This document shows, piece after piece, positions 1 through 9,974 of a stretch of DNA of 64,000 bases. The translations under genes were made by a program, and so were the position numbers. Source of the stretch: Malania oleifera (Eukaryota > Streptophyta > Magnoliopsida > Santalales > Ximeniaceae); the NCBI RefSeq assembly GCF_029873635.1, contig NC_080420.1:123450719-123514718 (forward strand), in the 5' to 3' direction. How positions within the stretch are numbered: the stretch's first letter is position 1; each line of letters begins with the position of its first letter. The notes beneath the pieces are model-generated. The model was not told the DNA's origin. It saw only the letters and a program-made list of their open reading frames with translations, and did no database searches.

Positions 1-1130
1 GATCCTTGTGAAAGCCAAGTAAAATGGTCAGGAATAGTTACAGATGCACCTAAGTGAGGCAAACTCTATGTTGAGTACCAGTGACGCCGATTTGGGTGCC
101 TTCATGTTGAAGCCAAGATCAGTAACAAACGATGGTAACTAGGGCAGATTTTGGTTTGCGTTTTGTTTGGACTAATTTCGATGCTGTCATATCAGAGTGC
201 ATGATGAAAACATAGCCAAGATCAGTGGATGAGGATCGAAACTAGGCAAATTTTGAGTTCATCGGAGCAAATTCAAGAACTTTCAAGACAGAATCAAAGT
301 CAAAAGCAGGGTCATGACCAGTGGCATATAAACACTGAGGCAGATTTTGAGCGCCTTTTGGAATTTGAAACATGGCCAGAATCAGCGGCAACTTGGAATT
401 TGAAGGCACACTCGAGATCAGAGATTGGGTTGTTGATTACAAGCACGTTGGAAGGAGAAAAGATTCATGTATTACCATACATCCCATGCATTGCATAATA
501 AAGGAAATACGAAGGGCATCTCATGCAATATGCATACATCTTTGCATTCATGCATCATTATACACACATAGCAACATTTCACTACATTCCAGCATCTTAG
601 GTAGCAACATGCATACATATAGCAATAGAGCACCATTCAATCATACTTGCTCGGTTGAATAAACTTCTGAATAATTCTTTTGCCTCATTGACTGAGCCAT
701 TTTTGTCTAGACATATTTTGAAACTGGGGCAGCTGGCCCCAATGCACAGATTGACATACTTTGAAACTGTGGCAGTTGACCCCTTGGTTGTTGAGTCTCA
801 AAGAGGGTAATCTAAAGACAGCCAAAGAAACTCATGTTTTCATTCCCGATTGATAATCCCCAATGGAATAATTCTGAGCCCTATGCTTGAGGACACTTTC
901 CAAAAAATCTCAAGACTTCGTACCCGATTCATCATCCCCCATACAAAGTAGCCATTTTCCTGGTCCAAATTGAGTCATCTACCTTAAAATTAGGGCATCG
1001 ACCCTCAAATCCAAAGTTGGTGTTGTTCATGACGAAATCGAGGTGTTGGATCACCTCAAAGCTTTCTTGATTACCTCATTCATGAGAGCAGTTTCATCCA
1101 AATTATTCTGATTATCTTATTCACTTTTAT
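1..1130 (+). other. Non-coding 3' region of the Tat/Ogre-like element
   Basis: No gene is recognisable here. The stretch holds loosely repeated phrases (variants of gggcagattttg, 'ccaagatcag' and 'aaactggggcagctg') and only short chance reading frames. It is contiguous with the minisatellites and polypurine tract that follow, so it is read as the untranslated region between pol and the 3' LTR. Confidence 0.6.
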
Positions 1131-1890
1131 TTGACCCATCGCAGTCCACTCTTATTGACCCATTGCGGTCCACTTTTATTGACCCATCGCGGTCCATTCT
1201 TATTAACCCTTCGTGGTCCCATCTTATTGACCCTTCGCGGTCCCACCTTATTGGCCTATCACGGTCCTATTCTTATTGACCCATCGCGGTCCCATCTTAT
1301 TGACCCTTCGCGGTCCCACCTTATTGACCTATCACGGTCCTATTCTTATTGACCCATTGTGGTCCCACCTTATTGACCATTCGCGGTCCTATTCTTATTG
1401 ACCCATTGCGGTCCCACCTTATTGACCTATCACGGTCCCATCTTATTGACCCATTGCGGTCCCACCTTATTGACCTATCACAGTTCCATTCTTATTGACC
1501 CATTGCGGTCCCACCTTATTGACCTATCACGGTCCCATCTTATTGACCCATTGTGGTCCCACCTTATTGACCTATCACGGTCCCATTCTTATTGACCCAT
1601 CGCGGTCCCATCTTATTGACCCATTGCGGTCCCACCTTATTGACCCATCACTGTCCCATCTTATTGACCATTCGCGGTCCAACTCTTATTGACCCTTCAC
1701 AGTCCCACTTTATTGACCCTTGGCGGTCCCATTCTTATTGACCCATCGCGGTCCCACCTTATTGACCCTTCGTGGTCCCACCTTATTGACCTATCACGGT
1801 CCCACTTTATTAACCCTTTGCGGTTCCATCTTATTGACCCATCGAGGTCCCATCTTATTGACCATTCACGGTCCCACCTTATTGACCCTT
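1131..1890 (+). repeat. Minisatellite, ~24 bp unit, about 30 copies
   Basis: The unit is approximately ttattgacccatcgcggtcc plus a 3-5 base linker (period 23-25 bp), repeated about 30 times with substitutions such as cgcggtcc/cacggtcc and ccat/ccta. Open frames across it (translating to repeats of LIDPSRSH or LLTHCGP) follow from the periodicity and show no sign of selection. It lies upstream of the LTR polypurine tract, inside the element's 3' untranslated region. Confidence 0.93.
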
Positions 1891-2253
1891 CATGAACTAT
1901 AGCTCGGGTTCCTACACCCAGTGCAAGTCATCCTCCGTGAACTATTGCTCGGGTTCCTACACCCGGTGCAAGTCACCTTTCGTGCACTATAGCTCGGGTT
2001 CCTACACCCGGTGTAAGTCACCTTTCCGTGAACTATAGCTCGGGTTCCTACACCCGGTGCAAGTCACCTTCCGTGCACTATAGCTCGGGTTCCTACACTC
2101 GGTGCAAGTCACCTTCCGTGCACTATAGCTCGGGTTCCTACACCCGGTGCAAGTCACCCCTCCGTGAACTATAGCTCGGGTTTCTACACCCGATGCAAGT
2201 CACCTCTCATGAACTATAGCTCGGGTTCCTACACTCGACGCAAGTCATTCTCA
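1889..2253 (+). repeat. Minisatellite, ~46 bp unit, 8 copies
   Basis: Eight head-to-tail copies of a unit of about 46 bp containing actatagctcgggttcctac followed by acccggtgcaagtcacc, separated by short ccgtg links. It directly abuts the 24-bp array, so two unrelated tandem arrays share the same 3' untranslated region. Confidence 0.92.
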
Positions 2254-2413
2254 TGTGCTCTCAAGCATACATGCAAATCGGTTTTCACAAATCATTTTGG
2301 TCTCTTCCGTTACAATGGGCCTGGTCCAAAATCAGCGTCTTTTATCTTTGCAGGCTTGTTGCCACAAATAACGTAGGAGAGATCTTACTTTTACTTTGAA
2401 GCAACGAATCCTA

Positions 2414-2427
2414 CAAAGAGGGGCAGC
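2414..2427 (+). promoter_or_regulatory. Polypurine tract before the Ogre-like 3' LTR
   Basis: The purine-rich aaagaggggcagc directly precedes the LTR start TGTAGACACC. In LTR retrotransposons this position primes plus-strand DNA synthesis. It fixes both the orientation (+) and the LTR's left boundary. Confidence 0.75.
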
Positions 2428-2457
2428 TGTAGACACCCCATTTTTACCCAGGCCCAA

Positions 2458-2790
2458 TATGTTTATTACTATTATTATTATTATTATTTTATTATTATTA
2501 GTAGTATTTTTATTATTTCATTTATCCTTATTATTATTATTATTATTATTAATTAGTATTATTATTATTATGTTTATTATTATTATTATTATTATTATTC
2601 ATTAGTATTATTATTATTACTTTTATTTTTATTTTTACTTCTATTTTTGTTGTTTATTATTATTATTATTTATTATTTTCATTATTATTAATATTATTTT
2701 TAATTTTTATTATTATTATTATTATTAGTATTTTTATCTTTAGGATTACTATTATTATTATTATTTATTTTCATTATTATTTAATGTATT
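2458..2790. repeat. (ATT)n-rich low-complexity tract in the LTR
   Basis: Imperfect runs of att/tta dominate this interval. A purer run follows at 3433-3504, and more att-rich sequence at about 4020-4150. Confidence 0.9.
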
Positions 2791-3432
2791 AGGGTTTTAG
2801 AAAAAGCCTTTAAAAAGGCTTGGAGCACGGCTGTGGAATGGGGGGGGCGCTGCGAACGCAGAAGGCACTGCGCACACACACAAGCAGCATGCCAAAAGAA
2901 AAAACCCTGTCTTGTTCTACCCCCTCTTCATCTTCCCAGAGAACACGCCCCACTCCTCTCATCTCCATCTCGCCGGCGAACCGTTCTCCTCCTCTCCAGA
3001 AACTCCAGCAACAGCACCATCCACGCCACACCCAACCCAGGCTAGCTTCCCGCCGGCCACTCACAGCCCCATCTCTGTCGCCGTGTCTGCAACTGCTACC
3101 GCTGCAACCATCCGAGACCTACGCAGCAGCAGCGGCAATTTGTTCCAGCCACCACCGTAGCTCTTCTCCAGCAGCAGTTCCTGCAAGCACCACTCCGGCA
3201 AGCCTCCAACGAGACACCAGCCGAGCATCTCTGCTCTGCTGCACAGCAACCCGAACCACCCAGTCCTCTCTGCTCTAGATTTCCAGCCATCATCCTCTCA
3301 GTCCCGGCTGTACCCCCCTCCTCTGTAAGTACCCGCTGCCGTCTCCTGTACACGCACACCACACACACCAGCACACACAATCTGTATATGTATATATATT
3401 TGATTACATTGTTGTTATTATTACTCTAACAC

Positions 3433-3437
3433 TTGTA

Positions 3438-3504
<67 letters not shown>
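3433..3504. repeat. Near-perfect (ATT)n microsatellite
   Basis: An uninterrupted att/tta run of about 24 units inside the Ogre-like LTR. Confidence 0.93.
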
Positions 3505-4730
3505 GATTGTGGTATATTTAATTGCCCTTGTTTTTTTTTTATACGTATATATCTCACATCAATTTGTTTCTTTTGCAGGATTTCTCTTTTTGTAGCAACA
3601 TTTATTTAAGTAATATATAAATTATATAGATTTGATATCAATTTGCCTTTTATGGCAGAATTTTTCTTCTTTCTAATTTTAGGAAATCCATATTATTTCT
3701 GTGTTAGTGTTCAGGGTTTAGGCCATATTCATTGTTGTGTGTGTTTTAGTGTGTCTTGGTTATTATTGTATTTATTTTACGTTGAATAATTGTAAATTCA
3801 TGGTTGTGTATTGTTTTTGGTTGCCATATTGAATAGGTACACATTAATTTTGACAATAACTTGTTTCCATAAGTTCAATTATTTTCTTACCCTTTTCATT
3901 GGTTTCCATACCTTAATTTTAAGTTCGATTTGTTTCTTTAATTAATTGTTAGCATATGTGTGTTGCATATCTTTGACAGCGTGTTAATATTAAGCTAAAA
4001 ATCCTATTAGTAAAATATGTATATTATTAGTTAACAATATTTATTATTATGACTGTTAATATTATTCTTATTACTATTATCGTTATTTATTATTATTATT
4101 GTTATCATTAAGGTATTTTTTATTATTATTGTTAATATTAGTATTATTATCACTATTGTTTATTCTTATCATTATTAATATTGTTATCACTATTTTTAGT
4201 ATATTGTTATTGTCTTATATGTTTATTTGTATATTTATATTATTTTGAATGCACATTCCTTTTTTGTATAGTTTGTATATTTGTATTATTATCGTGATTG
4301 CCTTATATAATTATTTACATATTCATGCACATTCTATTGTATGTTAGCTTACATATTTTCATATTATTATTGTGTTTCAATTTTAGGTTTTTCTATGTTT
4401 CCATATTGTATAGTTTACATTTTACTTGTAGGATTGATTTGTTTCTTTAATTATTTCCATATTGTATATATTTATATATATTGTTAGGTTGTTATATTAT
4501 TGTCGTATTGTTATATTGTTATCGTTGTAGTGAATATTCCTATAGTGTATATTGTTATATTGTTACATGGTGTATATGAGTATAATGTTATATTAAGTAC
4601 GTTGTTATATTTAGTATCCTTAGATTACACGTTCATATTAAGAATATTGACATATTTTAGTATTATATTAAGTTTAGTATTTTATTCTATATTATTATTA
4701 TTATTATTATTATATTTTGTATTATTAGTG

Positions 4731-4732
<2 letters not shown>

Positions 4733-4789
<57 letters not shown>

Positions 4790-4790
4790 G
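4733..4790. repeat. Compound (CA)n(TA)n microsatellite
   Basis: About 16 ca dinucleotides run directly into about 13 ta dinucleotides inside the LTR. Confidence 0.93.
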
Positions 4791-5141
4791 TATTTTAGTA
4801 CTCTAATATATATGGTCTTATTTTGTTTTAGTATCTTTAATATCTTCATATATATAGTATATGGTATTTTATTGCTTATTATATGTATTGTGGTAGTTTA
4901 ATATCTTAGTTTTTTTATCCTATTATCATGTATTGAAATCTCCTATGGAATTTTGGTAAATATTTTGAATTATTTATGAAAATCTATAAATTTTGAAAAT
5001 AAATCTGGGAGCTATTTTTGTAAATTATTTTCGATTTTTTATCCCTATGATTTTATTGCGAGGGTATGAGCCTTCGGGCATCACGTACCCTAAGCTCTGA
5101 GGGAATATCTATATATATATTATCTTTATTTATTTATTATT

Positions 5142-5172
<31 letters not shown>

Positions 5173-5501
5173 TTTTTTACATGTACTTATAAATTCATAA
5201 AAAAATGAGTAATTTAAAGAATTATTAGATTAACTTAGGGATAATTTTAAATTAATTAGGTACCGTTCGTAAGAACGGGCGCGTAGGGGGTGCTCGTACC
5301 TTCCCCTCGCGTAACCGAACTCCCGAGCCTAACTCTGGTAATGTAGACCGATTCTACCCCTAACGGGGTAGTAATCATGTGTTCTAACCGCACTAAAGGT
5401 TAGTGGCGACTCCTACACCATATTTTTCTATGAAAATATTAAAATGATTTTTAATTTCGCCACCCGGGGCACACACGCTCCCGGGACGTTGCGACAAACT
5501 G

Positions 5502-6231
5502 TTAGTAGAGTTTTCAAGAATTAAAGCAGAGGTTAGTCACAGCACCAGTATTGATCATTCCATCAGGAGGTGAGGGTTATGTCATTTACAGTGATGTGTC
5601 CTTGAAAGGACTTGGTTGTGTATTTATGCAGCATGGCAGGGTGGTGGCATATGCTTCCAGGCAGTTGAAAGAATATGAAAAGAACTATCCTACCCATGAT
5701 CTTGAGTTGGTTGTAGTAGTACACACATTAAAGATATGGAGGCATTACTTGTATGGCGAGCGGTGTGAGATCTTCTCTGACCACAAGAGTTTAAAATATT
5801 TCTTCACTCAGAAGGAACTGAATATGAGACAGAGGAGGTGCTTAGAGTTAATTAAGGATTTCGATTGTACCATCAGTTATCACCCAAGAAAAGCAAATGT
5901 AGTAGATGATGCGTTGAGCAGGAAATCTAGGGAATCAGTGTTGACGGCTATGGAGATCCAGTATTTGATCATAATGGATTTGGAGAGACTCAACATCGAA
6001 TTAGTTGAAAATGATCCTCAAGTATGTATCGTTAGTTTAGTAGTGCAACCTACTCTACAAGAAAGAATTAAAACTGTTCAGAAAGAAGACCCAAAATTAG
6101 CAGAGGTGATGGATAGAGTGCGGAGTGGTCAGGGGGAGGAATTTAGTATTGCAGATGACGGAGCTTTGCAATTTCGTTCCATATTATGTGTTCCTGCCGA
6201 TATTGAGATCAGGAAGACTATTTTATAGGAA
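5502..6231 (+). pseudogene. Chromovirus A (Tekay/Del-like): RNase H region
   Basis: This is the 3' part of a Ty3/gypsy polyprotein, beginning in the middle of pol because the Ogre-like element interrupts it. The frame from about 5551 shows the gypsy RNase H pattern: a YSDVS segment, [36 protein letters not shown] and the [17 protein letters not shown] end. It matches the Tekay/Del type. A TAG ends the frame at about 6228, within the linker before the integrase zinc-binding domain. The copy is therefore inactive. Confidence 0.9.
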
Positions 6232-7112
6232 ACTCACAAATTTTTGTATACAGTTCATCCCAAAAGTACGAAGATGTATAGGAATCTACGAGATTCGTAC
6301 TGGTGGAGTGGTATGAAGAAAGAGATTACTGAGTATGTAGCCTAATTTTTGACATGCTTGCAGGTAAAAGCTAAGCACCAGAGGCCAGTGGGTCAGTTGC
6401 AGCCGCTATTTATCCCAGAGTGGAAATGGGATCATATATCTATGGACTTTGTGTCAGGATTGCTGACGGCGTTACACAACCAGAATGCCATTTGGGTGAT
6501 TGTTGACCGTTTGACTAAGACTGCCCACTTTTTACCTATCAAGATCAGCTACTCCCTCAACAGGTTGGCGGAGATTTACATTCAGGTTATAGTTCATTCA
6601 CATGGGGTGCCAGTACTTATTATGTCAAATCGAGACCCACGTTTTATATCACATTTTTGGAGAAACTTGCAGGAAGCTCTAGGGTCTCAGCTATCGTTTA
6701 GCACGGAATTCCATCCTCAGTCAGATGGGCAGACTGAAAGGACGATATAGATATTAGAGGATATGCTTCGAGCGTGCGTATTAGATTTTGGGGGTAGTTG
6801 GATTCAATTCATGCCACTGGTAGAATTTACATATAATAATAGTTATCAGACCAGCATTGGCATGGCACCGTTTGAAGCACTGTGTGGTAGGAGTTGGATT
6901 CAATTCATGCCACTGGTAGAATTTACATATAATAATAGTTATCAGACCAGCATTGGCATGGCACCGTTTGAAGCACTGTGTGGTAGGAGATGTCATTCTC
7001 CTTTATTCTGCGATGAGATGGGTGAGTGGAGTGTTGTGGGACCAGAGCTTGTTCAACAAGCACGTGATAAGGATCAACTTATCAGAGACAGAATCAGTGT
7101 AGCTCAGAGCTG
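6232..7112 (+). pseudogene. Chromovirus A: integrase, with stops and an internal duplication
   Basis: Reading on from the RNase H, the integrase shows the zinc-binding linker (LTCLQVKAKHQ), the catalytic core start (WDHISMDFVSGL, AIWVIVDRLTKTAHFLP) and the FHPQSDGQTERTI block. In-frame stop codons lie at about 6342 and 6748. The region after VLDFGGSWIQFMPLVEFTYN is duplicated: bases 6796-6891 are repeated without a visible mismatch at 6892-6987, adding 32 codons in frame. In the core, the DPRF position reads SNRDPRF where SDRDPRF is usual, so the second catalytic aspartate appears changed to asparagine. It is a dead copy. Confidence 0.88.
6796..6987 (+). repeat. 96-bp tandem duplication inside the integrase
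   Basis: Two adjacent 96-bp copies start with agttggattcaattcatgcc at 6796 and 6892. No mismatch is visible between them, so the duplication is much younger than the inactivating stops around it, or has been homogenised. Confidence 0.95.
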
Positions 7113-7590
7113 ACTAGAAAAGTTACGTAGATAACCGCCGCAAGAAATTGGAGTTTGATGTTGGTAATCATGTATTTATGAAAATAACTCTGTTAAAAGG
7201 TGTTATGCAATTCGGGAGGAAACGTAAACTTAGCCCTAGGTTTATCGGTCCATTTGAGATTCTAAATAAAGTAGGGCCGCTTGCCTATAGGCTAGCTTTG
7301 CCACCTATGTTGCCCAGAATCCACGATGTATTCCACATTTCCATTTTGAGAAAGTACATCCCAGACCCTTCTCATATTATCAGCTATGGTGAATTAGAGG
7401 TCAATGATTCACTGGTGTGTGAGGAGGTACCAGTACAGATTCTGGATAGGAAAGTATAGGAGTTACGCAACATGAACATTCCTCTAGTAAAAGTTTTGTG
7501 GAGAAATCATGCAGTGGAAGAGGCTTCTTGGGAGTTTGAGAAACAGATGAAGCAAAAGTATTCGCAATTATTCCAAGAAGTTTAACTGGG
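7113..7590 (+). pseudogene. Chromovirus A: integrase C-terminus and chromodomain
   Basis: After a stop at about 7110 the sequence continues as the integrase C-terminal segment (LEFDVGNHVFMKI, RKLSPRFIGPFEI, YRLALPP, IHDVFHISILRKYIPDPSH). A chromodomain-like tail follows (VPVQILDRKV, stop, then VLWRNHAVEEASWEFE). Chromodomains at this position define chromoviruses, here the Tekay/Del type. The tail ends at about 7585, and a 3' untranslated stretch leads to the LTR. Confidence 0.87.
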
Positions 7591-7826
7591 TAAAATGTAA
7601 GTAGTTAGGTAGTATTTCTTTTGCAAGTACATGTAATAGTTTGGTTAGTGTATAGCATTTTAGTTTTTGGGGAATTTTCTTTTGTATATGTAATCTCCCA
7701 AGACTCGGAATGTAACCACGGTATTCCTCCGCCATAAGTGAGGGTAAGTAATAAAATAAGTAAACCCTTTTTCTTTTAAGGGATGATGAGTTACATGAAT
7801 AGTAAATTTCAATGATGAAATTTTAT

Positions 7827-7839
7827 AAGGAGAGGAGAA
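7827..7839 (+). promoter_or_regulatory. Polypurine tract of chromovirus A
   Basis: aaggagaggagaa directly precedes the LTR start TGTAGTGACC. The preceding 'atgatgaaattttataagg' is the phrase usually found before Tekay-type 3' LTRs. Confidence 0.8.
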
Positions 7840-7919
7840 TGTAGTGACCCGAAGGAATTATAGTACTTAGATAATACGAGGGAGAAAAGGAAAAATTAAA
7901 AAGGAGGCAAAGTAGGTCC

Positions 7920-8106
7920 TAATCGACGAAAGCAAAAAGTTCATCGACGATGTGACATATTGGACTCGTCGACGAGGGTGTGCTTCGTCAACGAGAAAAT
8001 ACCGAGAGAGGGTTTTGGGTGATTCTGAATTTCATCTACGAGGAGAGTGATCATCGACGAACTGTCTTCTTGACCTCGTTGACGAGGTGACATGGCTCGT
8101 CGACGA
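7920..8106. promoter_or_regulatory. Array of TCGTCGACGA-type palindromes upstream of a TATA box
   Basis: At least eight exact or one/two-mismatch copies of the 10-bp palindrome (tcatcgacga, ctcgtcgacgag, cgtcaacgag, ctcgttgacgag and similar) lie just before tataaatagccc. Their position in U3 suggests transcription-factor sites; this is inference. Confidence 0.7.
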
Positions 8107-8116
8107 AGGTCAGTGT

Positions 8117-8128
8117 ATAAATAGCCCT
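8117..8128 (+). promoter_or_regulatory. Putative LTR TATA box
   Basis: tataaatagccc lies immediately downstream of the palindrome array, as expected for the U3 core promoter. The same string recurs at the equivalent place in the solo LTR at 60708. Confidence 0.6.
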
Positions 8129-8584
8129 AAACGCGATTTTTCATTTGAATTTGGTTGCAGGAATTCTCTCTCTCTCTCTCCCCTTTCGGTTTTTCCACCT
8201 TCTCTTTAGGATTTCGGGCCGATATTTAGCCAATTCGACGATACGAGGCCACCACAACACTCCTGGGGAAGTTCTCTGCAAATCTACTAGAGTGGATCGT
8301 TGGTGGGGTTAGTTCAGAATTCATGCCAAATTTAGGGTAAAGCTTTCTATTTAGTATTTGACTTTCCGACAGTTGTAGAAAGCGTAGTACGTGTAGAAAT
8401 ACTTAAGTTTAGCTCTGGGTAAGTTTAGCTCTGGGGAATGTCATTTTCAAGTTGTTGATCGGGGATCCCTACGGGTGCAAGACTGTTTTTCTTAGGGGCT
8501 TTTTAGGAATCAGGTAAGGGGATAAACTAAGTTAGATGTTTTATGAAAATAAGTATGATTTTATAGCATTTGATTTCAAGGAAA

Positions 8585-8585
<1 letters not shown>

Positions 8586-8614
<29 letters not shown>
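8586..8614. repeat. (TA)n microsatellite
   Basis: About 14 ta dinucleotides inside the LTR of chromovirus A. Confidence 0.9.
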
Positions 8615-8616
<2 letters not shown>

Positions 8617-8741
8617 ATTATATATTATGATGGAAAATACTGTTGAATATGATTATATGTTATGAATATACAAAATACCCATTTTGTGTGGCATGAGTAG
8701 AATTTATGATAAATTATGTTTTTCTGGGAATTTGATAATGC

Positions 8742-8940
8742 TATGGATTTGTTTTGCCGACGTACGGGCCGAGCTATGGATATGATTTGTCGGCGTACGA
8801 GCTGAGCTATGGATATGTTTTTCCAGTGTACGGGCTGAGCTATGGATATGATTTTCTGGCGTAAGGGTCGAGCTATGGATATGATTTGTCGGTGTACGAG
8901 CTGAGCTATGATACGTTTTGCCGGCGTACAGGCCGAACTA
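8742..8940 (+). repeat. 33-bp minisatellite in the chromovirus A LTR
   Basis: Six copies of a unit of about 33 bp starting ctatggatatgatttgtcgg and ending gagctgag, plus a weaker partial copy further right. Confidence 0.9.
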
Positions 8941-9974
8941 TGGTAAAAAATATGAAATGTCAGCGTATGGGCCGATGATTTTTATGATGTATATACATAT
9001 GCAAAATGATGTGATGATGTTAACTTGGAAAATATTAGTATGAAATATTCATGTATCACAGTTTGATTATATATTATATGTTATTATAACCTAATTGGTT
9101 TGGTCTAGGCTAACACTTGCACGGTACCGCTGCTATGTGTTCATGATCATCATAATATTGTGTTAATGCTGTTGTATAGAGTAGCTTGAGGATGGATAGT
9201 CGATGTGGTTTTAAAAAGTGTGGACTCCCCTAGTGTACAGACCAGGTCTGGCAGACCCATCGGACTTACAGACTGTACTTTTTACTTGGTAGTGGTCGGC
9301 CAACCATTGGCAGGTCTTGCCTTCGGGCCACACAACCCAATCATGTGGGGGTAATACATGACAACAGCCAGTTAACCTACTAGGGTTGTTTTCATATTAT
9401 ACTTATATGAGATGAATTACGCTATGGAATCCATTATGTTCTGTCATGCTTTGATTATACATACTTTTCCCAGAAATGATACATACAATTTTACTGATTA
9501 TGTTTATGTATATGATTATATGTATATCACATAAATGCTCATATTGCCACACACTAGTATTAGTTTATTTCCTTTACTAAGAGGTGTCTCACCCCGAATT
9601 ATATAAACATTTTAGGAACCTTTGAGAGGAGAGCAAATAAAGCTCCGTTGGGATAGACACAACTACTTTGCCCTTTCTAAAGGGTAAGTTTTGGTAGGGT
9701 TAGTTGGATTTTTGTGGGAAATGACCCTAGGACTTTCTTTTTGGGATGTATATACCTAAATACAATGCATGTAGTAACTCTAGTATTGAGATGGATGGTT
9801 TTGTATTTATGATATTATGATTTTGTTTTTTCTTCTGCTTAGGCTTCCGTATTGTGTGTTTGATATATCCCTAGTAAACTCAAGTTCAGGTTGATTATGA
9901 TCTGCTAGATGGTTATATTTTTTTCTATTTTATCAAGAAAAAAAATATTTATGGAAATTAAGCAGGTCGTTACA

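Larger units (their letters stand above)
1..5496 (+). mobile_element. Tat/Ogre-like Ty3/gypsy retrotransposon, 3' portion
   Basis: This is the 3' end of a large Ty3/gypsy element; its coding part lies left of the window. The order seen is a non-coding 3' region with recurring phrases such as ggggcagctg, two minisatellites, a polypurine tract (aaagaggggcagc), then an LTR beginning TGTAGACACC and ending GTTGCGACA. The LTR 3' end carries the 'accttcccctcgcgtaaccg' block and a cacccggggcacacacgctc block, which I recognise from plant Tat/Ogre LTRs. Minisatellites between pol and the 3' LTR are also known for this lineage. To the right the sequence switches abruptly into the RNase H region of another gypsy element, so this element is an insertion. 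The expected 5-bp target duplication would start at 5497 (aactg), but its partner is outside the window. Lineage is by recognition, not by a pol tree. Confidence 0.8.
2428..5496 (+). mobile_element. 3' LTR of the Tat/Ogre-like element (~3.07 kb)
   Basis: The LTR runs from TGTAGACACC after the polypurine tract to GCGACA at 5491-5496, bounded by TG...CA. It contains long (ATT)n blocks, a GC-rich stretch (about 2810-3360) that gives chance reading frames on both strands, a CA/TA microsatellite, and the diagnostic 3' block around 5262-5490. The frames at 2820-3278 and 4500-4901 are low-complexity and are not called genes. The matching 5' LTR is outside the window. Confidence 0.8.
7840..9974 (+). 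mobile_element. 3' LTR of chromovirus A (~2.1 kb)
   Basis: The LTR starts TGTAGTGACCCG and ends GCAGGTCGTTACA. It contains an array of the palindrome TCGTCGACGA (about 7920-8105), a TATA-like tataaatagccc at 8117, a CT tract, and a 33-bp minisatellite (8742-8940). A block around 9230-9370 (caggtctggcagacccatcg and neighbouring sequence) recurs in the other chromovirus LTRs of this window. After it the sequence resumes inside the RNase H frame of chromovirus B. The 5' half of this element lies left of the window, beyond the Ogre-like insertion. Confidence 0.88.

Noticed and set aside
1131..1902. Regular short repeats resembling a CRISPR array, with open frames through them
   Set aside because: The repeats are head-to-tail without unique spacers, vary in sequence, and lie in a plant retroelement 3' region. 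The frames follow from the repeat period.
2820..3278. 152-codon + strand frame, with overlapping frames on both strands
   Set aside because: It lies wholly inside the Ogre-like LTR, is rich in S, P and T from CT/CA-rich DNA, and shows no domain.
4500..4901. 133-codon frame with a membrane-protein look
   Set aside because: It is translated AT-rich sequence including the (CA)n(TA)n microsatellite, inside the LTR.
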